Positions 1-6,797 of a stretch of 9,839 bases of DNA are shown piece after piece. The stretch is from Pseudomonadota bacterium (GTDB taxonomy: Bacteria > Pseudomonadota > Alphaproteobacteria > Caulobacterales > Caulobacteraceae): the NCBI GenBank assembly GCA_023428785.1, contig JAEYWU010000057.1, positions 1 through 9,839 on the forward strand, given 5' to 3'. Both the position numbers and the translations under genes were made by a program. The first letter of the stretch is position 1, and every line of letters begins with the position of its first letter. Under the pieces are notes generated by a model that saw only the letters and a program-made list of their open reading frames with translations, made no database searches and was not told the origin of the DNA.

Positions 1-5
1 CCCCT

Positions 6-66
6 AAAACCCACCCCCCCCGGCCCTGGCGGCGGGGGCGCCCGCTTTGATCCGACGTGCGGATCA
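6..66 (-). terminator. Possible terminator region of the PPC-like gene
   Basis: On the minus strand the stop codon (TGA, 64-66) is the start of a 7-bp hairpin, TGATCCG/CGGATCA (arms 60-66 and 48-54, 5-base loop). A very GC-rich stretch follows in which a C-rich arm (about 32-39) can pair, with a bulge, with the G run at about 13-22, and then TTTTA on the minus strand (bases 5-9). This resembles an intrinsic terminator, but the second stem is imperfect and the T run is short. The window edge prevents seeing what lies beyond. Confidence 0.3.
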
Positions 67-531
67 GTAGGTGTAGAGTTCCGAGATCGACAGGGTCGCA
101 CCGGCGGCGTTACCGCTGTACGAGCCGACCCAGATGTCATAGGCGCCCGACATCGGCGAGTTCCAGCGGATCGACGGGTTCAGGCCTTCGCCGCCGTCGT
201 CATCGCAATACCAGCGGCCATCCGGGCCGTTAATGACCAGGGTGGTGTCCGAGCCCGAGTTGACCGAGATGATCAGCGGCAGGCTGCCGGCCGAGTAGTT
301 CAGCTGAACGTCGGGGGCGTTAGTGATGTAGCCACGGCAGCTCGAGCTGACCGAATAGGAAGCGTCGATGTTGCCGCCGGCGGTCAGGTTCACGGTGAAC
401 GGATCCGGCGTGAAACCCGCATAGAGGGTCACTTCGCCGTAGTTGGCCGGCAGGCTGTAGTTCTGGGCCGCGGCGGAGCCGGCGGCGGCGATGGCGGCGA
501 CAGCGGCCACGGCGGCGATGACAGTCTTCAT
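64..531 (-). CDS. Small exported protein with PPC-like (pre-peptidase C-terminal-like) beta domain
   Basis: 155 residues. Residues 1-22 form an Ala/Val-rich Sec signal peptide with a likely cut after AAA (Q23 first mature residue). The mature part is one beta-rich domain. Its C-terminal half, about 92-138, has a pattern known from PPC-like domains of secreted proteins: DTTLVING, then a Gly-Arg-Trp-Tyr-Cys-Asp-Asp-Asp stretch (105-112), then SGAYDIWVGSY (128-138). The acidic run D110-D112 could bind a metal ion. Two cysteines, C65 and C109, could form one disulfide in the periplasm. There is no protease domain: PPC modules usually sit as tails on larger proteins, and here the module stands alone, so the enzymatic role, if any, is unknown. 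Such proteins are sometimes labelled peptidase in databases without catalytic support. The start is chosen from the signal peptide and an AGAGAGG ribosome-binding site (539-545 on the minus strand). Family assignment is moderately sure; function is not known. Confidence 0.85.
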   Translation of the reverse strand: MKTVIAAVAAVAAIAAAGSAAAQNYSLPANYGEVTLYAGFTPDPFTVNLTAGGNIDASYSVSSSCRGYITNAPDVQLNYSAGSLPLIISVNSGSDTTLVINGPDGRWYCDDDGGEGLNPSIRWNSPMSGAYDIWVGSYSGNAAGATLSISELYTY

Positions 532-544
532 GGTTCAACCTCTC

Positions 545-652
545 TCCCCCGCAGGGGATCATCCTGTGGGCCCGAACCATTCGGACCTCCCCCTCGGCAC
601 GACCCTCGTCGCACCTGGTTTCAGGCAAGTTCAGGAGGGTCGCCCCCCGAAC
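545..652 (-). promoter_or_regulatory. Structured 5' leader with four tandem hairpins
   Basis: Read as minus-strand RNA, four hairpins follow one another toward the start codon at 531. H1 at 629-652 has a 10-bp stem and 4-base loop with two G-U pairs. H2 at 596-615 has an 8-bp stem and GAGG loop with two G-U pairs. H3 at 569-587 has an 8-bp stem and 3-base loop with one G-U pair. H4 at 545-558 has a 5-bp stem and 4-base loop. Linkers are 13, 8 and 10 bases, and H4 abuts the ribosome-binding site AGAGAGG at 539-545. All five wobble pairs become C-A mismatches on the plus strand, so the fold belongs to the minus-strand transcript. The 3' arm of H1 contains CCUCCU, complementary to the purine linker between H2 and H3 and partly to the ribosome-binding site, so alternative folds are possible. 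It matches no riboswitch class I recognise. It could be a cis-regulatory leader or a small RNA. Confidence 0.45.
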
Positions 653-682
653 CTCCGCAGTGACCATGCTTGATCGATCGCG

Positions 683-688
683 ATTATG
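683..688 (-). promoter_or_regulatory. Candidate -10 element for the PPC-like gene
   Basis: The minus strand reads CATAAT, five of six bases matching TATAAT, preceded by GG. A start site about 7 bases downstream, near 676, would give a leader of roughly 145 bases containing all four hairpins. No convincing -35 box lies 16-18 bases upstream, so this is a weak call based on position and a short match. Confidence 0.22.
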
Positions 689-755
689 CCGCTGACATTT
701 CCTGACGGAGATGTCGCACCCGGCGCGGCAGTGCGCCTCAGTTCGCCCCCACCGG

Positions 756-784
756 TTGACCCTGTGCACCGCCTTCGCCATCAA
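756..784 (+). promoter_or_regulatory. Candidate promoter of the acyl-CoA synthetase gene
   Basis: TTGACCC at 756-762 resembles the Caulobacter housekeeping -35 consensus (TTGACGS). After 14 bases, GCCATCAA at 777-784 partly matches the -10 consensus GCTANAWC. A start site near 790 would give a short leader before the ATG at 813 and would argue against the farther upstream start codons. The -10 match is poor. Confidence 0.25.
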
Positions 785-799
785 GGTGATGGGATATTC

Positions 800-805
800 A
801 GGTGA
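800..805 (+). promoter_or_regulatory. Ribosome-binding site that sets the acyl-CoA synthetase start
   Basis: AGGTGA lies 7 bases before the ATG at 813. The reading frame stays open upstream to an ATG at 711, but neither that codon nor the ATG at 789 has a well-spaced Shine-Dalgarno sequence: the AAGGTG before 789 touches the start codon. Confidence 0.6.
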
Positions 806-812
806 CCGATCC

Positions 813-2609
813 ATGAGGCTGTTCTCGCGGCTGCAACGCGACATTCGTTTCTTCCGCGCCGCCAACCGCCTGTACAGCCGCGTCAAGGGGATCGATCCCA
901 ATGGCCGCGATCTGGTCTGCGATGACTTCGAGGCGGCCGTAGACCAGTGGCCTGACCGGGTCGCCATCGTCGATGAAACCCGGCAGCTGACCTATCGCGA
1001 GCTCGACACCCTCGCCAACCGCTTCGCCCACTGGGCCCGGGGCCGCAACCTTCGGCGCGGCGATACCGTCGCCCTCGTGCTGCCGAACCGGATCGAGTTT
1101 GTCGCGGCCTGGCTCGGCTTTTCCAAGGTCGGGGTCGCGGCCGCCCTGGTGAACAACCAGCTGACCGGCGCCGCCCTCGCCCACAGCCTCGAGATTTCCA
1201 AGGCCCACACGGTGATCGCGGACACCGAAACCTGGCGTGCGGTCGAGGACGCCTCGCGAGGCCTCAAACGCTCCGTGATGGTGTGGGTCCTGGACCTGAA
1301 GGACACTGACGAGGCCAGCGGCCGGCGTGGCCTGGACGCGCCGCTCAAGGGCGCCTCGGGCGTGCGACCCGACCGGAGCCAGCGGAACGGCCTGACCAAC
1401 CGCGACACGGCGCTCTATATCTACACCTCGGGCACGACCGGATTGCCCAAGGCGGCCGTCATCACCCACAGCCGCGCCCGCCTCTATATGCGCGCCTTCG
1501 CGGCTGTGACCGAGACCGTTCCGGGTGATCGCGTTTTCTGCGTCCTGCCGCTTTATCATTCGACCGGCGGGCTGTGCGGCCTGGGGGCCGCCCTGCTGAA
1601 CGGTGGCGTCTTCATCATCCGCAAAAAGTTCTCGGCCAGCCAGTTCTGGCCCGAGGTCATCGCCGCCCAGGCGACGCATTTCGTCTATATCGGCGAGCTC
1701 TGCCGCTACCTCGTGAACCAGCCTGAAAGCCCTCAGGAGCGCGAGCACAAGCTGAAGATGGCCTTCGGCAACGGTATGCGCGGCGATGTCTGGGACGACT
1801 TCCAGCGCCGCTTCCGCATTCCCCGAATTCTCGAGTTCTATGGCTCGACCGAAGGCAACGCCTCTATCTTCAACTTCGACGGCAAGCCCGGCGCCATCGG
1901 CCGCATCCCCAGGCTGCTGCGTAACCGCATGAATTTGCGGCTCGTCCGCTTTGACCAGGATACGCAGGAGCCGATCCGAGGCTCGAACGGCCTGCTTCAG
2001 GAATGCCGTCCCGGCGAGATCGGCGAGGCGGTCGGCCTGATCGCCCAAGACGCCCGTCACGAGTTCTCCGGCTATGCCGACAAGGCGGCGTCACAGAAGA
2101 AAATCCTGGAAGACGTCTTCGCCCGCGGCGACCGCTGGTTCCGCACCGGCGACCTGATGAAGCAGGATCGCGAGGGCTATTTCTATTTCATCGACCGGAT
2201 CGGCGACACCTTCCGCTGGAAGGGCGAAAACGTCTCCACCACCGAGGTCGAGCAGCGGCTGGCCGAGGCGCCGAATGTGGCCGAGGCCATCGTCTACGGC
2301 GTTCCGGTGTCGGGCGCCGAGGGCAAGGCGGGTATGGCCTGCCTGGTCAGCGAGGGCCGCTTCAACGCCAAACTCTTCGCAGCCTATGTCGACGAGCAGC
2401 TGCCGCCCTACGCCCGCCCCGTGTTCCTGCGCCTGAAGAAGGCCCTGCAGACGACCGGGACCTTCAAGTACCGCAAGGTGGACCTCGTGGCGGACGGCTT
2501 TGATCCCGACAAGATTGAGGACGCCCTATATGTGCGCGACAAGGCGACCTATGTGCGCCTCAAGCCGGAGCGCTTCGCCCAGATCCAGGACGGCGCGGTC
2601 AAGCTCTAG
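813..2609 (+). CDS. Long-chain (or very-long-chain) acyl-CoA synthetase, FATP/FadD-like
   Basis: 598 residues from the ATG at 813. It belongs to the ANL adenylate-forming superfamily and should convert a fatty acid, ATP and CoA to acyl-CoA via an acyl-adenylate, feeding beta-oxidation or lipid synthesis at the cytoplasmic membrane. Visible motifs are the phosphate loop YTSGTTGLPK at residues 204-213, FYGSTEGN at 342-349 (substrate/adenine motif), RTGDL with the ribose-binding Asp at 447, and DRIGDTFRWKGENVSTTEV at about 461-479, almost diagnostic for the fatty-acid-transport-protein (FATP) branch. The C-terminal TGTFKYRK holds K552 at the place of the adenylation lysine. Length is normal for the branch (about 600). 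The protein looks intact. A hydrophobic stretch around 90-130 may contact the membrane, as in FATPs. It stands alone, divergent from the PPC-like gene and convergent with the receptor gene. Class is very sure; exact chain length cannot be read from sequence. Confidence 0.95.
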   Translation: MRLFSRLQRDIRFFRAANRLYSRVKGIDPNGRDLVCDDFEAAVDQWPDRVAIVDETRQLTYRELDTLANRFAHWARGRNLRRGDTVALVLPNRIEFVAAWLGFSKVGVAAALVNNQLTGAALAHSLEISKAHTVIADTETWRAVEDASRGLKRSVMVWVLDLKDTDEASGRRGLDAPLKGASGVRPDRSQRNGLTNRDTALYIYTSGTTGLPKAAVITHSRARLYMRAFAAVTETVPGDRVFCVLPLYHSTGGLCGLGAALLNGGVFIIRKKFSASQFWPEVIAAQATHFVYIGELCRYLVNQPESPQEREHKLKMAFGNGMRGDVWDDFQRRFRIPRILEFYGSTEGNASIFNFDGKPGAIGRIPRLLRNRMNLRLVRFDQDTQEPIRGSNGLLQECRPGEIGEAVGLIAQDARHEFSGYADKAASQKKILEDVFARGDRWFRTGDLMKQDREGYFYFIDRIGDTFRWKGENVSTTEVEQRLAEAPNVAEAIVYGVPVSGAEGKAGMACLVSEGRFNAKLFAAYVDEQLPPYARPVFLRLKKALQTTGTFKYRKVDLVADGFDPDKIEDALYVRDKATYVRLKPERFAQIQDGAVKL

Positions 2610-2644
2610 AGGCGCCCTCTTCCGCGCTTCGGATATCGGACAAG

Positions 2645-2683
2645 AAAAAACCGGCCGGGCAGATGCCCGGCCGGTTCTCTTTT
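2645..2683. terminator. Bidirectional intrinsic terminator between convergent genes
   Basis: A perfect 12-bp inverted repeat, AACCGGCCGGGC (2649-2660) and GCCCGGCCGGTT (2665-2676) around an AGAT loop, is preceded by six A residues (2645-2650) and followed by CTCTTTT (2677-2683). It therefore ends transcripts from both directions: the synthetase gene on the plus strand and the receptor gene on the minus strand. A second, less perfect inverted repeat (GGGTCG 2684-2689, CGACCC 2707-2712) lies between it and the receptor stop codon and may add structure to that 3' end. Confidence 0.9.
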
Positions 2684-2728
2684 GGGTCGGGCCGCCGGTG
2701 CGCCGGCGACCCGCTGATCCAGTTAGTC

Positions 2729-5323
2729 CTAGTAGCGCACCCGCAGGGTAACGCCCCAGGTCCGCGGCGAACCGAGGAAGGCGTTGTATGTCTGGGTGTC
2801 CAGCGACGGGTTGTAGAAGGTCCCGGTCGGCTGGATCGTCGACTGGAAGGCGGTGCCCTGCAGCGGCGCGTTGAACACGACCTGATAGTACTCTTCGTCG
2901 GTCAGGTTCTGGCCCCACAGCTCGACGGTCCAGCGCTCGTCGACCGAGCCCAGGCTAATCCGCCCGTTCATGAGCGTCATGGCTTCTTGGACGCCAGCCG
3001 GCAGCAGGTCGGACTTGGTGTTGTACTCCGAGGTGTACTTGGCCGAGAGGTTGAAGCCGGCCATCAGGTTACCGCCGATTTCACGCTCATAGGTCACCGC
3101 ACCCGTCGCCGACCATTCCGGGGCGAACGACATGGTGTTGCCCGGCAGGAGCGACAGCGGACCGAAGCGGGCCGGGTTGTTCAGGTCGGCCGCCGTGAAG
3201 TCCGAGTACTCGGTCTGGGCGTAGGTGACGCCGCCTTGGAACGACAGGCCGTCCACCGGGGTGAACCAGATGGTGTCGATGTCGATGCCGGTCGTGGTGA
3301 CTTCCGGGATCGATTCAACGACGAAGGCCGTGCCCAGGAAGGTGTTCAGCTGGAAGTCCGAGAACGTCTGGGAGAAGGCGGTCACGTTGAACAGCATGGA
3401 GCCGTCGAACAGGGTCGACTTCAGGCCCAGCTCATAGCTGTCGACCGTCTCGGCCGGGAAGTAGAGCGAGGCTTCCGGGGTCACGCCCGTCTGGACGCGA
3501 TCGAGGTTGAAGCCAGCGCCCTTGTAGCCGCGCGAGTAGGCCGCATAGACCATCACGTCGTCGTTGATGTCGTACGACAGGTTGATCGTGCCGGTGAAGG
3601 CGTCATCGCTGAAGTCTTCGTTCAGGGCGCGGTTGTCGAAAGCGAAGTTCGACCAGGGCAGGCAGAGAAGGCCGATGGCCTGCTGAGCGCCCGCCGCTCC
3701 GAAGGCGCCGGCGATGCCGGCGGCGTTACCGGCCGCCGCGGCGCAGACGCCGCCGTTGCCGTTGATGTTGTCCTGCAGACCGGTCAGCTGCTTCTCTTCA
3801 CGCGTCCAGCGCAGACCGAAGGTCAGGTGCAGCGCGTCGGTCATGTGGAAGGTGTTGTGCGTGAAGAGCGCGAAGCTCTCGCTGTCGACCGCGTAGTGGT
3901 CGCGCACGCCCTGGCCGACCGCGAAGGTCGGGCCCGACGCCGGCACCAAGCCGACGACGCAGCCGCCGATGGCGGCCGGGCTGTTGAACGGAGCCGGGGC
4001 GGTCAGACAGCCCACGCGGCCGGCGTAAGGACCGCCCGGAGCGGTCGTCGTCAGCAGCAAAGACACGTAGTTCGCGTAGTCGGGGCCGTAGAAGTAGCTG
4101 TCGTTGCGCGACAGGTCTTCCGACGAATAGTAGGCGCCGACCAGCCAGTCGAGACGCTCGCTCGAGCCGGCCAGACGCAACTCTTGGCTCAGGGTGTCGA
4201 GACCGAAGCCGAAATCACCGTTGGTGTCGCGGTACAGCGCGTCCATGCCGGAGAAGTCGATGTCCTGACCATTGACCGACTCCCACGAACGCACGCCCGT
4301 GATCGAAGTCAGGGTGGAACCGCCGAAGGCTTCGAGGTCGATGTTGGCCTCGACCGAGACGCCCATGTCCTCGATTTCCTGGCCGGTGTCGCGGTTGGTG
4401 TAGCCCGTGCGCGAGAACGGCAGGTACTGATAGCCCGGAGCCGGGCCGAACGAGCCGCCGGTCACCGCCGGACGCACGCCTTGGCCGCCGGCCGTCAGAG
4501 CGTTCACGAGGCCCGCCGTCGGGCCCGAACGGATCTGAACCGCCGTACAGCAGTATTCTTCACGGCTGGAGTAGTCGGCGATGGCGCGGATCGAGACCGT
4601 GTCAGACGGCAGGAACAGCAGTTGGCCACGGATGGTCCAAAAGTCCTGGTTCTGGTCGTCGGTGATGGTGCGCGGACCGTCGCCGGTGATCACGTCATAG
4701 AAGCCGTCGCGCTGGCGGGCGGCGACGTACAGACGGCCGGCCAGGGTGTCGGTGATGCCACCGGTCACCGAGCCCGCGGCGCCCCACGAACCGAAGTTGC
4801 CGCCGGTCAGTTCAGCTTCGAAGCCCGGCGTGAACGACGGACGCTCCGAGATGATGTTGATGACGCCGGCCGAAGTGTTACGGCCGAACAGGGTGCCCTG
4901 CGGGCCCTTCAGGACCTCGATGCGGGACAGTTCGCCCAGGTCGCCGAAGCCCACGCCGTTACGCGGACGGTAGATGCCGTCGATCACGACGCCGACCGAG
5001 CTTTCGAGGCCGGGGTTGTCGCCCACGGTGCCGACGCCACGGATACGGGCGGTGGTGATGGTTTCCGACGTCGTCGAGGTAACGGTCAGGCCCGGCGTCA
5101 GGATCTGGAGGTCCTTGATGTCGCGGACGCCGGCGTCTTCCAGCAGTTCTTCCGACAGGGTCGTAACCACGATCGGCACGTCCTGCAGGCTCTGCTCGCG
5201 CTTCTGGGCGGTGACGATGATGTCGTCGACGCGGTCGACGTCCTGGGCGTGGGCCACACCGGCCGACACACCCACGAGCACCGCGGCCGAGGCCGTCAGA
5301 CGGAGAAATTGATTAAGGCGCAT
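2729..5323 (-). CDS. TonB-dependent outer-membrane receptor
   Basis: 864 residues, complete. Residues 1-26 are a signal peptide ending AHA before Q27. The TonB box DIIVT is at 34-38, followed by QKREQSLQDVPI as in the large receptor family common in Caulobacterales and Sphingomonadales. The plug domain runs to about 165 and includes the conserved stretch VLKGPQGTLFGRNTSAG (137-153). The rest is a 22-strand barrel ending in aromatic Tyr (RVRY), as outer-membrane insertion requires. TonB-ExbBD energy would drive uptake of a scarce substrate such as an iron chelate, vitamin, sugar or hydrophobic compound. No neighbour names the substrate: no sigma/anti-sigma pair, hydrolase or ABC transporter is adjacent, and there is no N-terminal signalling extension. 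Possible loop cysteines occur as C258-C259 and as two later pairs (about residues 438/454 and 527/555), more than usual. GGGG about 7 bases before the ATG, with AGGA nearer, serves as ribosome-binding site. Confidence 0.95.
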   Translation of the reverse strand: MRLNQFLRLTASAAVLVGVSAGVAHAQDVDRVDDIIVTAQKREQSLQDVPIVVTTLSEELLEDAGVRDIKDLQILTPGLTVTSTTSETITTARIRGVGTVGDNPGLESSVGVVIDGIYRPRNGVGFGDLGELSRIEVLKGPQGTLFGRNTSAGVINIISERPSFTPGFEAELTGGNFGSWGAAGSVTGGITDTLAGRLYVAARQRDGFYDVITGDGPRTITDDQNQDFWTIRGQLLFLPSDTVSIRAIADYSSREEYCCTAVQIRSGPTAGLVNALTAGGQGVRPAVTGGSFGPAPGYQYLPFSRTGYTNRDTGQEIEDMGVSVEANIDLEAFGGSTLTSITGVRSWESVNGQDIDFSGMDALYRDTNGDFGFGLDTLSQELRLAGSSERLDWLVGAYYSSEDLSRNDSYFYGPDYANYVSLLLTTTAPGGPYAGRVGCLTAPAPFNSPAAIGGCVVGLVPASGPTFAVGQGVRDHYAVDSESFALFTHNTFHMTDALHLTFGLRWTREEKQLTGLQDNINGNGGVCAAAAGNAAGIAGAFGAAGAQQAIGLLCLPWSNFAFDNRALNEDFSDDAFTGTINLSYDINDDVMVYAAYSRGYKGAGFNLDRVQTGVTPEASLYFPAETVDSYELGLKSTLFDGSMLFNVTAFSQTFSDFQLNTFLGTAFVVESIPEVTTTGIDIDTIWFTPVDGLSFQGGVTYAQTEYSDFTAADLNNPARFGPLSLLPGNTMSFAPEWSATGAVTYEREIGGNLMAGFNLSAKYTSEYNTKSDLLPAGVQEAMTLMNGRISLGSVDERWTVELWGQNLTDEEYYQVVFNAPLQGTAFQSTIQPTGTFYNPSLDTQTYNAFLGSPRTWGVTLRVRY

Positions 5324-5536
5324 GTCCTACCCCGATTTCGGGCGCCTCCGATATCGAGTGCGCACCGCGTTTCCAACCTGTGTTTGATCCGCTTAGATTC
5401 GCGAATTCTGACACAATTGGCGTAGTGCAAGACCGGCCCAATCACAAGCGATTCAAGGGATTCTTCTCGTCGGAAGAGCAGGCTGTGACGAAAAAACGAC
5501 AAAAACGATTGCCGTTACGTCAATATCCGAGACAGA
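5324..5536 (-). promoter_or_regulatory. Upstream region of the receptor gene (promoter and leader)
   Basis: 213 bp without a supported gene and lower in GC than its surroundings. It separates nhaA from the receptor gene on the same strand and must hold the receptor promoter. Possible minus-strand elements are TTGTGTC (5411-5417) with TCTAAGCG 12 bases on, or TTGTGAT with ACTACGCC farther upstream; both match the Caulobacter consensus only partly. A perfect 10-bp palindrome, attcgcgaat, at 5397-5406 lies inside the first candidate and could be an operator. Two more palindromes, cgatatcg (5349-5356) and gtgcgcac (5358-5365), sit in the presumed leader. No riboswitch is recognised. Confidence 0.35.
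5491..5516 (-). terminator. Possible weak terminator after nhaA
   Basis: About 20 bases after the nhaA stop, the minus strand carries a short stem AACG/CGTT (5504-5516, with one extra G-U pair and a CAA loop) that runs into T5, followed four bases later by T6 (5491-5496). The T tracts are typical but the stem is only 4-5 bp, so termination may be partial and read-through into the receptor gene is possible. Confidence 0.3.
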
Positions 5537-6781
5537 TCAGGAAGCAGAAGTTTCCTTGGCGGCAATCTTCGTCGGCTTAGCCATCGCCAGCACAACCACG
5601 CCCGCAATCGCCGATAGTATCGAGCCGGCAAGAACGCCCAGCTTCACCTCAACCTGCTCAGGCGAATCGATAGCGCCCGGGAAGGCCAGGGCGCCGATGA
5701 ACAGGCTCATGGTGAATCCGACCCCGCAGAGACAGGCCACGCCATATAGCTGCATCCAGGTCGCGCCGGTCGGACGCTTGCCGAAGCCCAGCTTGCTGGC
5801 CAGCCAGGCAAAGCCCAGCACCCCGATCTGCTTGCCCACGAACAGGCCCAGCGCCACGCCGATGACCAGCGGGGCGAAGAACTGCTCCATCGTCACGCCG
5901 TCGAACGACACCCCTGCCTTGGCGAAGGCGAAGATCGGAAGGACGAAATAGGCCACATAGGGGTGCAGGTCGTGCATGGCCTCGCGCAGCGGGCTCTGAC
6001 CATCGTCCTTGCGGGGCTCGACCGGCACGATGGCCGCGAACGCCACGGCGATCAGGGAGGTCGATAAGGCGCCCTCGACCGCCAGAAGCCAGACGACCGC
6101 AAATCCGATAACCCAGAACGGGGCCGGCACCGGCCTGCGGTGAGACCACAGACCTCCAACAACCAGCAACGCCACGGCCAGGGCGATCGGCAGCCACTGG
6201 ACGCCGCCTGAGAAGAGCACCGCAATCAGGGCGATGGCCCCCAGGTCGTCCACGATGGCGAGCGTCAGCAGAAAGACCCGGAGAGAAGACGGCAGGCTGC
6301 GGCCCACGATGGCGAAGACCGCCAGGGCGAAGGCGATGTCGGTCGCCAGCGGGATCGGCCAGCCCTGGGAGGGCCCGCCGATGGTCAGGATCACGCCCAT
6401 ATAGACCAGGGCCGGCGCGACCATCCCGCCGAGCGCGGCCAATACGGGCGTCGCCAGTTTCTTGGGATCGCTCAGTTCCCCGCGCAGGATCTCGTATTTG
6501 ATCTCGAGACCGACCACGAGGAAGAACAGGGCCATCAGCCCTTCCTTGATCCACTCCGACACGGCCAGTTCCAGACGGATGCCAAAGAGCTGGACGACCT
6601 GCTCGCTCTTGAGGATCGCGAAATACTCGGTCCCCAGGGGAGAGTTGGCGACGATCAGCGCCGCCAGGGCCGCTATCCCGAGGATCGCGCCCGAAGCCGC
6701 CTCCGTCTTGAGAAAATCGAGGGTCCAACGACGGGGAGAGATGTCTTGAGCAGCCATGGGGTCGTGGTTAGCGGCCAGCAC
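5537..6781 (-). CDS. nhaA: Na+/H+ antiporter NhaA
   Basis: 414 residues. This inner-membrane antiporter exports Na+ (or Li+) in exchange for two H+, giving salt tolerance and alkaline pH homeostasis. Key residues align with E. coli NhaA: ATDIAFAL holds D148 (E. coli D133), and LAIVDDLGA holds D178 and D179 (E. coli D163 and D164, the ion-binding pair), a constant offset of 15. GKQIG carries K317, equivalent to the functional K300. LCGVGFTMSLFIGALAF near the C-terminus is also family-typical. About twelve membrane helices and full length. The start is taken as GTG at 6779-6781 because AGGA lies four bases before it; an in-frame ATG at 6755-6757 lacks a ribosome-binding site and would shorten the protein by eight residues. 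It begins 16 bp after the TVP38-family gene and is probably cotranscribed with it. Confidence 0.95.
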   Translation of the reverse strand: MLAANHDPMAAQDISPRRWTLDFLKTEAASGAILGIAALAALIVANSPLGTEYFAILKSEQVVQLFGIRLELAVSEWIKEGLMALFFLVVGLEIKYEILRGELSDPKKLATPVLAALGGMVAPALVYMGVILTIGGPSQGWPIPLATDIAFALAVFAIVGRSLPSSLRVFLLTLAIVDDLGAIALIAVLFSGGVQWLPIALAVALLVVGGLWSHRRPVPAPFWVIGFAVVWLLAVEGALSTSLIAVAFAAIVPVEPRKDDGQSPLREAMHDLHPYVAYFVLPIFAFAKAGVSFDGVTMEQFFAPLVIGVALGLFVGKQIGVLGFAWLASKLGFGKRPTGATWMQLYGVACLCGVGFTMSLFIGALAFPGAIDSPEQVEVKLGVLAGSILSAIAGVVVLAMAKPTKIAAKETSAS

Positions 6782-6797
6782 AGGGTCCTGCCAACCC

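Noticed and set aside
545..676. The structured leader as SRP RNA or RNase P RNA
   Set aside because: A GGTCCGAA stretch and a GGGGGGCGACCC stretch recall parts of these RNAs, but the conserved SRP GGAAGGAAGCAG loop and the RNase P GAGGAAAGTCCGGGCTCC core are missing.
711..812. An upstream ATG (711 or 789) as start of the acyl-CoA synthetase
   Set aside because: The extra 34 residues look non-native (Cys/His/Arg-mixed), the spacing of ribosome-binding sites is wrong, and family members begin close to MRLFSRL.
320..967. A 215-codon open frame on the minus strand across the divergent intergenic region
   Set aside because: It overlaps both the PPC-like gene and the synthetase start in other frames and reads as an Arg-rich shadow. 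The intergenic bases instead form RNA hairpins.
798..2060. A 420-codon open frame on the minus strand opposite the acyl-CoA synthetase
   Set aside because: No recognisable motif, and the plus strand holds all conserved acyl-CoA synthetase motifs across the same bases.
2663..5425. A 920-codon open frame on the plus strand, antisense to the receptor gene
   Set aside because: Its translation is Arg/Val/Gly/Asp-rich with no domain, no credible ribosome-binding site, and it overlaps the shared terminator. The opposite strand encodes a textbook TonB receptor. It is a by-product of high-GC codon bias.
5380..5580. A 66-codon open frame on the plus strand in the receptor upstream region
   Set aside because: No ribosome-binding site, no recognisable product, and its 3' part lies inside nhaA on the other strand.
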